The notes under the pieces are model-generated. The model did no database searches. It had not been told where the DNA came from and saw nothing but the letters and a program-made list of their open reading frames with translations. Shown here piece by piece: positions 52,796 to 57,777 of a DNA stretch of 57,777 nt (the first letter of the stretch is position 1; the number at the start of each line of letters is the position of its first letter). The position numbers and the translations under genes are program-made. Origin of the DNA: Thermotogaceae bacterium (lineage in GTDB: Bacteria; Thermotogota; Thermotogae; Thermotogales; Thermotogaceae). The stretch lies in NCBI GenBank assembly GCA_026993805.1, contig JALWSA010000057.1:1-57777 (forward strand), in the 5' to 3' direction.

Positions 52796-53461
52796 ATGAA
52801 AATATTCCTTGACACAGCTAACCTCGATGAGATAAGGAAGGGAGTGGAGTGGGGAGTCGTCGATGGTGTGACGACCAATCCTACACTGATAGCCAGAGAG
52901 AAAGCCCCTTTCAAAGAGAGGATTAAGGAGATTTGTGAAGTGGTCAAAGGGCCCGTGTCTGCAGAAGTGACGGCGCTTGATTGGAAAGGCATGGTTGAAG
53001 AGGCGAAAGAGCTTGCTAAGATCGACGAGCATGTGGTTATTAAGATTCCATTGACGCAGGATGGGGTCAGAGCGATAAAAGCTTTAAGCGTGGAAGGAAT
53101 CAGGACGAACGCAACGCTGGTTTTCTCACCGATGCAGGCCGTTTTGGCTGCCAAAGCTGGCGCGAGTTATGTCAGCCCGTTCATAGGAAGAGTGGATGAT
53201 GTTTCCTCTGACGGCTTGAAGATGTTAGATGAGATCGTGAGAATATTTGAGATCTATGCCTTTGATACCGAGATAATCGCTGCGTCCATCCGGCACCCCA
53301 TGCATGTTGTTGAGGCAGCACTCATGGGAGTGGATATCGTTACTATGCCATTCTCAGTTTTAGAGAAGCTCTTCAAACATCCACTAACGGACATAGGTAT
53401 AGAGAGGTTTATGAAGGACTGGGAGGAGTACAGGAAAACCGTGGGAGGTGAAGTGATTTGA
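52796..53461 (+). CDS. fsa: Fructose-6-phosphate aldolase / transaldolase-like protein
   Basis: 221 residues, a short TIM-barrel of the TalC/FSA subfamily. '[16 protein letters not shown]', '[12 protein letters not shown]', the Schiff-base lysine K83 in 'VVIKIPLT', '[18 protein letters not shown]' and 'SPFIGRVDD' are typical. It either transfers dihydroxyacetone in the pentose phosphate pathway or cleaves fructose-6-phosphate; sequence alone cannot separate these, though short forms of thermophiles often act as transaldolase. ATG with CGGAGGTGAAAAA upstream. Its stop overlaps the TTG start of rho by four bases. Confidence 0.92.
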   Translation: MKIFLDTANLDEIRKGVEWGVVDGVTTNPTLIAREKAPFKERIKEICEVVKGPVSAEVTALDWKGMVEEAKELAKIDEHVVIKIPLTQDGVRAIKALSVEGIRTNATLVFSPMQAVLAAKAGASYVSPFIGRVDDVSSDGLKMLDEIVRIFEIYAFDTEIIAASIRHPMHVVEAALMGVDIVTMPFSVLEKLFKHPLTDIGIERFMKDWEEYRKTVGGEVI

Positions 53462-54747
53462 GTGGAGGTGCTGTTGAAGCTTTTGACATAACAGAGCTTG
53501 AGAATATGACGGTCAAAGAGCTCTACAAACTCGCCAAGAAATACGGAGTGCCGCGCTATACGAGTTATAGAAAAAGAGAGTTGATAAACGAGATCTTGAA
53601 AAAGCAGCAGGAAAAGATGGGTTATTTCATTGGAGAAGGAGTTTTGGATATAACAGATAAAGGTTATGGCTTTTTGAGATCTATAAAAGACAACCTTCTT
53701 CCTTCCTCGAATGACATCTATGTTTCTCAGTCGCAGATAAGAAAATTCGATCTGAACACAGGTGATATTATTCGAGGCATTTTAAGGCCACCGAAAGGAG
53801 AAGAAAACAATTTTGCTCTTATAAAGATAACCGCGGTGAATGGCCAGCCACCTGAGAGAAGCGAAGAAAGAATAAATTTTGAAAATCTCACTCCGGACTA
53901 CCCTCGCGAGAAGTTCATCTTGGAAACAGAGCAACATGTTCTCAGCACAAGAATAATAGACCTTTTCGCTCCGATTGGAAAAGGACAGCGTGGAATGATA
54001 GTCTCACCGCCAAAGGCAGGAAAGACGACTATTCTCAAGGAGATCGCCAACGGGATTGCCCAGAACCATCCCGATACTTTCAGAATAATACTTCTCATAG
54101 ATGAAAGGCCTGAGGAAGTGACTGATATCAGAGAATCCACAGATGCGATCGTCATAGCTGCACCTTTTGATATGGAACCCAAGCATCAAACGAAAGTGGC
54201 AGAGCTCACGTTAGAGATGGCGAAGCGTCAAGTTGAATATGGAAAAGATGTGGTAATACTTTTGGATTCTCTGACAAGACTCGCGAGGGTTTACAACATT
54301 TCTGTTGAGCCAAGTGGAAAACTTTTGTCTGGTGGTGTGGATCCCGCAGCTCTTGTGAAACCAAAGAAATTTTTCGGTGCGGCGAGAAATACTCGAGAGG
54401 GTGGGTCTCTCACCATAGTGGCCACGGCACTCATAGAAACTGGCTCGAAGATGGACGAAGTTATATTCGAAGAGTTCAAGGGAACAGGAAACATGGAGCT
54501 TGTCCTTTCAAGGCAGCTTTCGAATAAAAGAATCTTCCCGGCCATAAATATAATGCTTTCCGGTACGAGAAGAGAAGAGCTGCTGCTCGATGAAGGCACG
54601 TTGAAAAAAGTGTGGCTGCTCAGAAGAATGTTGGCAACTATGAGTGAAGAAGAAGGCTTGTCTCTGATTCTGAAAAAGCTCGCTGAGACGAAGTCAAATG
54701 AGGAATTTTTGGCTCTTATCGACGCTGAAAAAGCCAAGAGTTATTGA
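53458..54747 (+). CDS. rho: Transcription termination factor Rho
   Basis: 429 residues, without large insertions. N-terminal Rho-N/SAP domain ('[16 protein letters not shown]'), RNA-binding cold-shock-like domain ('[15 protein letters not shown]', '[15 protein letters not shown]'), then the ATPase with Walker A 'PPKAGKTT', Walker B '[16 protein letters not shown]' and the R-loop '[16 protein letters not shown]'. The hexamer tracks nascent RNA and stops transcription. TTG start at 53458 overlaps the fsa stop, with GGAGGTGAAGTGA upstream, so translation is coupled. No terminator hairpin follows. Confidence 0.95.
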   Translation: MSGGAVEAFDITELENMTVKELYKLAKKYGVPRYTSYRKRELINEILKKQQEKMGYFIGEGVLDITDKGYGFLRSIKDNLLPSSNDIYVSQSQIRKFDLNTGDIIRGILRPPKGEENNFALIKITAVNGQPPERSEERINFENLTPDYPREKFILETEQHVLSTRIIDLFAPIGKGQRGMIVSPPKAGKTTILKEIANGIAQNHPDTFRIILLIDERPEEVTDIRESTDAIVIAAPFDMEPKHQTKVAELTLEMAKRQVEYGKDVVILLDSLTRLARVYNISVEPSGKLLSGGVDPAALVKPKKFFGAARNTREGGSLTIVATALIETGSKMDEVIFEEFKGTGNMELVLSRQLSNKRIFPAINIMLSGTRREELLLDEGTLKKVWLLRRMLATMSEEEGLSLILKKLAETKSNEEFLALIDAEKAKSY

Positions 54748-54787
54748 TTCCTTCTGCCTTTATCCTTTGTAAGCCCGAATTCTTTTT

Positions 54788-56304
<1,517 letters not shown>

Positions 56305-56308
56305 TAGA

Positions 56309-57777
56309 ATGGTGGTGGTTGTGGATTACGGTTCGCAGTACACCAGATTGCTTCTGCGTCTTATCAGAAAGCTTGGTAATTACTCTGAAGTTGTTCCGCC
56401 TACTCATGTACCTTCTATATCCTCTATCGACGCTGTGGTTCTTTCAGGAGGTCCCAGAAGTGTTTATGAAGAAGATGCTCCAAAGCTTCCAAAATGGTTC
56501 GAAAGTTTGGATGTTCCCATCTTGGGTATATGTTACGGTATGCAGCTTATTTCCAAAGAGCTTGGCGGAGAAGTGAAGAGAGGCAGAGCCGAGTATGGGA
56601 GAGCTCATGTCAGGGTTGTGAAAGAGGATCCACTTGTTGAAGGCCTACCAAAGGAATTTTCGGTCTGGATGAGTCACGCTGATGAAGTGAAAAAGCCCCC
56701 GGTGGGTTTCGATGTCATAGGTGTGAGCGATTCGGGAGTGATCTCCATAATCAGAAAGGGAAGGATAGCGGCCCTTCAGTTCCATCCAGAAGTTCATCAC
56801 ACATGCTGTGGCGAGCTTATAGTCGAGAACTTTCTGCGAAAGATAGCCAAACTTTCCGTTGACTGGGAAATGGGGGAGATAGTGTCCAAGAAGATAGAGG
56901 AGATAAGAGAAACGGTCGGGAATGGGAGAGTAATAGGAGCGGTTTCAGGTGGTGTTGATTCGACAGTCGCAGCCGTTCTCACTTCCCGTGCAATTGGCGA
57001 CAGATTCCTTGGGATCTTCGTAGATCACGGTCTTTTAAGAAAAAGTGAAAGACAGGAAGTGGAAAAGGCTTTGAAAGAGCTCGGCGTTAATTTCGTCACT
57101 GTAGATGCGTCGAATGTCTTCTTAGAAAAGCTGAGGGGTGTCAGCGATCCTGAGAAAAAGAGAAGGATAATAGGAGAGACGTTCATAAGGGTTTTTGAGA
57201 AAGAAGCTTCGAAATACGATGCGCAGTGGCTTTTGCAGGGAACCATATATTCAGATGTGATTGAAAGCGGTGGGGGGCATGGGGCCAGCAAGATAAAGAG
57301 CCACCACAATGTTGGAGGACTTCCAAGCGTTATGAATTTGAAGTTACTTGAACCCCTGAGGGACCTTTTCAAGGACGAGGTAAGAGAAATAGGAGCTTTG
57401 CTTGGGATTCCAAAGAACCTTTTGGAAAGGCATCCATTTCCAGGTCCCGGACTTGCTGTAAGGATTCCAGGTGAAGTCACGCCGGAGAAAGTGAAGATCT
57501 TGCAAGAAGTTGATGCAATATACATCGATACTTTGAAAAAGTTTGGGCTTTACGAAAAGGTTTGGCAGGCTTTTGCCGTTCTTCTTCCAGTGAGAACAAC
57601 GGGTGTGAAGGGTGATGAGAGGGACTACGGATATGCCGTCTCTTTGAGAGCAGTTTGGAGCAGGGAAGGGATGACCGCTGAATGGGCAAAGCTTCCACAT
57701 GAGTTTTTGGAGGAGGTTTCTCGAAGAATTTTGAGAGAAGTTCCAGAGGTTACAAGAGTTCTCTACGATATTTCAAA
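56309..57777 (+). CDS. guaA: GMP synthase (glutamine-hydrolysing), 3' end cut by the window
   Basis: 489 codons are present; comparison with normal lengths suggests only a dozen or so residues are missing. Glutamine amidotransferase domain first: oxyanion/nucleophile 'PILGICYGMQLI' and 'ALQFHPEVHH'; then the ATP pyrophosphatase domain with P-loop 'VSGGVDSTVAAV', 'LLQGTIYSDVIES', and the dimerisation domain starting 'HPFPGPGLAVRIPGE'. It aminates XMP to GMP. ATG 56309 lies four bases after guaB; the two form a GMP operon. Twin cysteines in 'HHTCCGEL' directly after the active-site region are uncommon. Confidence 0.96.
   Translation, partial: MVVVVDYGSQYTRLLLRLIRKLGNYSEVVPPTHVPSISSIDAVVLSGGPRSVYEEDAPKLPKWFESLDVPILGICYGMQLISKELGGEVKRGRAEYGRAHVRVVKEDPLVEGLPKEFSVWMSHADEVKKPPVGFDVIGVSDSGVISIIRKGRIAALQFHPEVHHTCCGELIVENFLRKIAKLSVDWEMGEIVSKKIEEIRETVGNGRVIGAVSGGVDSTVAAVLTSRAIGDRFLGIFVDHGLLRKSERQEVEKALKELGVNFVTVDASNVFLEKLRGVSDPEKKRRIIGETFIRVFEKEASKYDAQWLLQGTIYSDVIESGGGHGASKIKSHHNVGGLPSVMNLKLLEPLRDLFKDEVREIGALLGIPKNLLERHPFPGPGLAVRIPGEVTPEKVKILQEVDAIYIDTLKKFGLYEKVWQAFAVLLPVRTTGVKGDERDYGYAVSLRAVWSREGMTAEWAKLPHEFLEEVSRRILREVPEVTRVLYDIS

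Overview
The window reads as one ordinary chromosomal stretch of a motile, anaerobic, probably thermophilic member of the Thermotogota. The main pointers are three rod-like proteins with one N-terminal SLH domain, a long coiled coil and a C-terminal membrane helix (the architecture of the Thermotoga 'toga' protein Omp-alpha), a phosphofructokinase with the residues typical of the PPi-dependent enzyme, rubrerythrin, a DisA of Thermotoga length, flagellar FliS/FliD homologues, and very tight gene packing with many 4-base start/stop overlaps and TTG/GTG starts. A glucosyl-3-phosphoglycerate synthase beside a second glycosyltransferase recalls the mannosylglucosylglycerate solute system described in Petrotoga. 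I cannot fix the genus from sequence alone.

Layout. 1-5.0 kb: the end of a GGDEF gene, an apolipoprotein N-acyltransferase, and a convergent O-antigen-ligase-like membrane protein. 5.0-6.7 kb: cysS and a small ferredoxin. 13.0-6.7 kb (minus strand): one tightly packed run alaS, B12-binding domain protein, M55 D-aminopeptidase, Nudix hydrolase, unknown protein, fliS, GNAT acetyltransferase. 13.0-13.8 kb: the only gene-poor stretch, holding a solitary beta-propeller-like repeat protein and possible insertion-element debris. 13.8-22.6 kb (plus): clpC, then disA-rtcB, a CoA-disulfide reductase-like enzyme, a DUF1385 membrane protein, an unknown protein, an FmdB zinc ribbon and a secreted coiled-coil protein. 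27.2-22.6 kb (minus): PPi-PFK, AMMECR1, AmrS-like radical SAM, apbE, dprA. 27.3-31.8 kb: an unknown protein, an ornithine/alanine racemase-like enzyme, glutamate dehydrogenase, and a divergent AEC transporter / NifX-like pair.

31.8-35.4 kb (plus): the SLH/coiled-coil operon. 43.1-35.4 kb (minus): a predicted outer-membrane barrel, rsfS, an HD-GYP protein, an unknown protein, phosphate butyryltransferase, an OPT transporter and an unusual lysine-free FliD-like protein. 43.15-52.4 kb (plus): tldE, Mut7-C, a multi-GAF histidine kinase, a lone receiver protein, a LysM/M23 peptidase, DUF523, two compatible-solute glycosyltransferases and rubrerythrin, ending in a strong terminator shared with a minus-strand tRNA-Asp/tRNA-Thr unit. 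52.8-57.8 kb (plus): fructose-6-phosphate aldolase-like gene, rho, and guaB-guaA behind a large dyad symmetry.

Themes: envelope building (Lnt, Wzy-like ligase, SLH rods, OM barrel, M23), nucleotide signalling (GGDEF, HD-GYP, DisA), translation (CysS, AlaS, RsfS, tRNAs), and fermentative metabolism (PPi-PFK, Gdh, Ptb, FSA). No CRISPR array, intact transposon or prophage was seen. The oddest items are the lysine-free FliD-like protein, the dyad at guaB, the tandem Omp-alpha-like set and the orphan propeller repeat.
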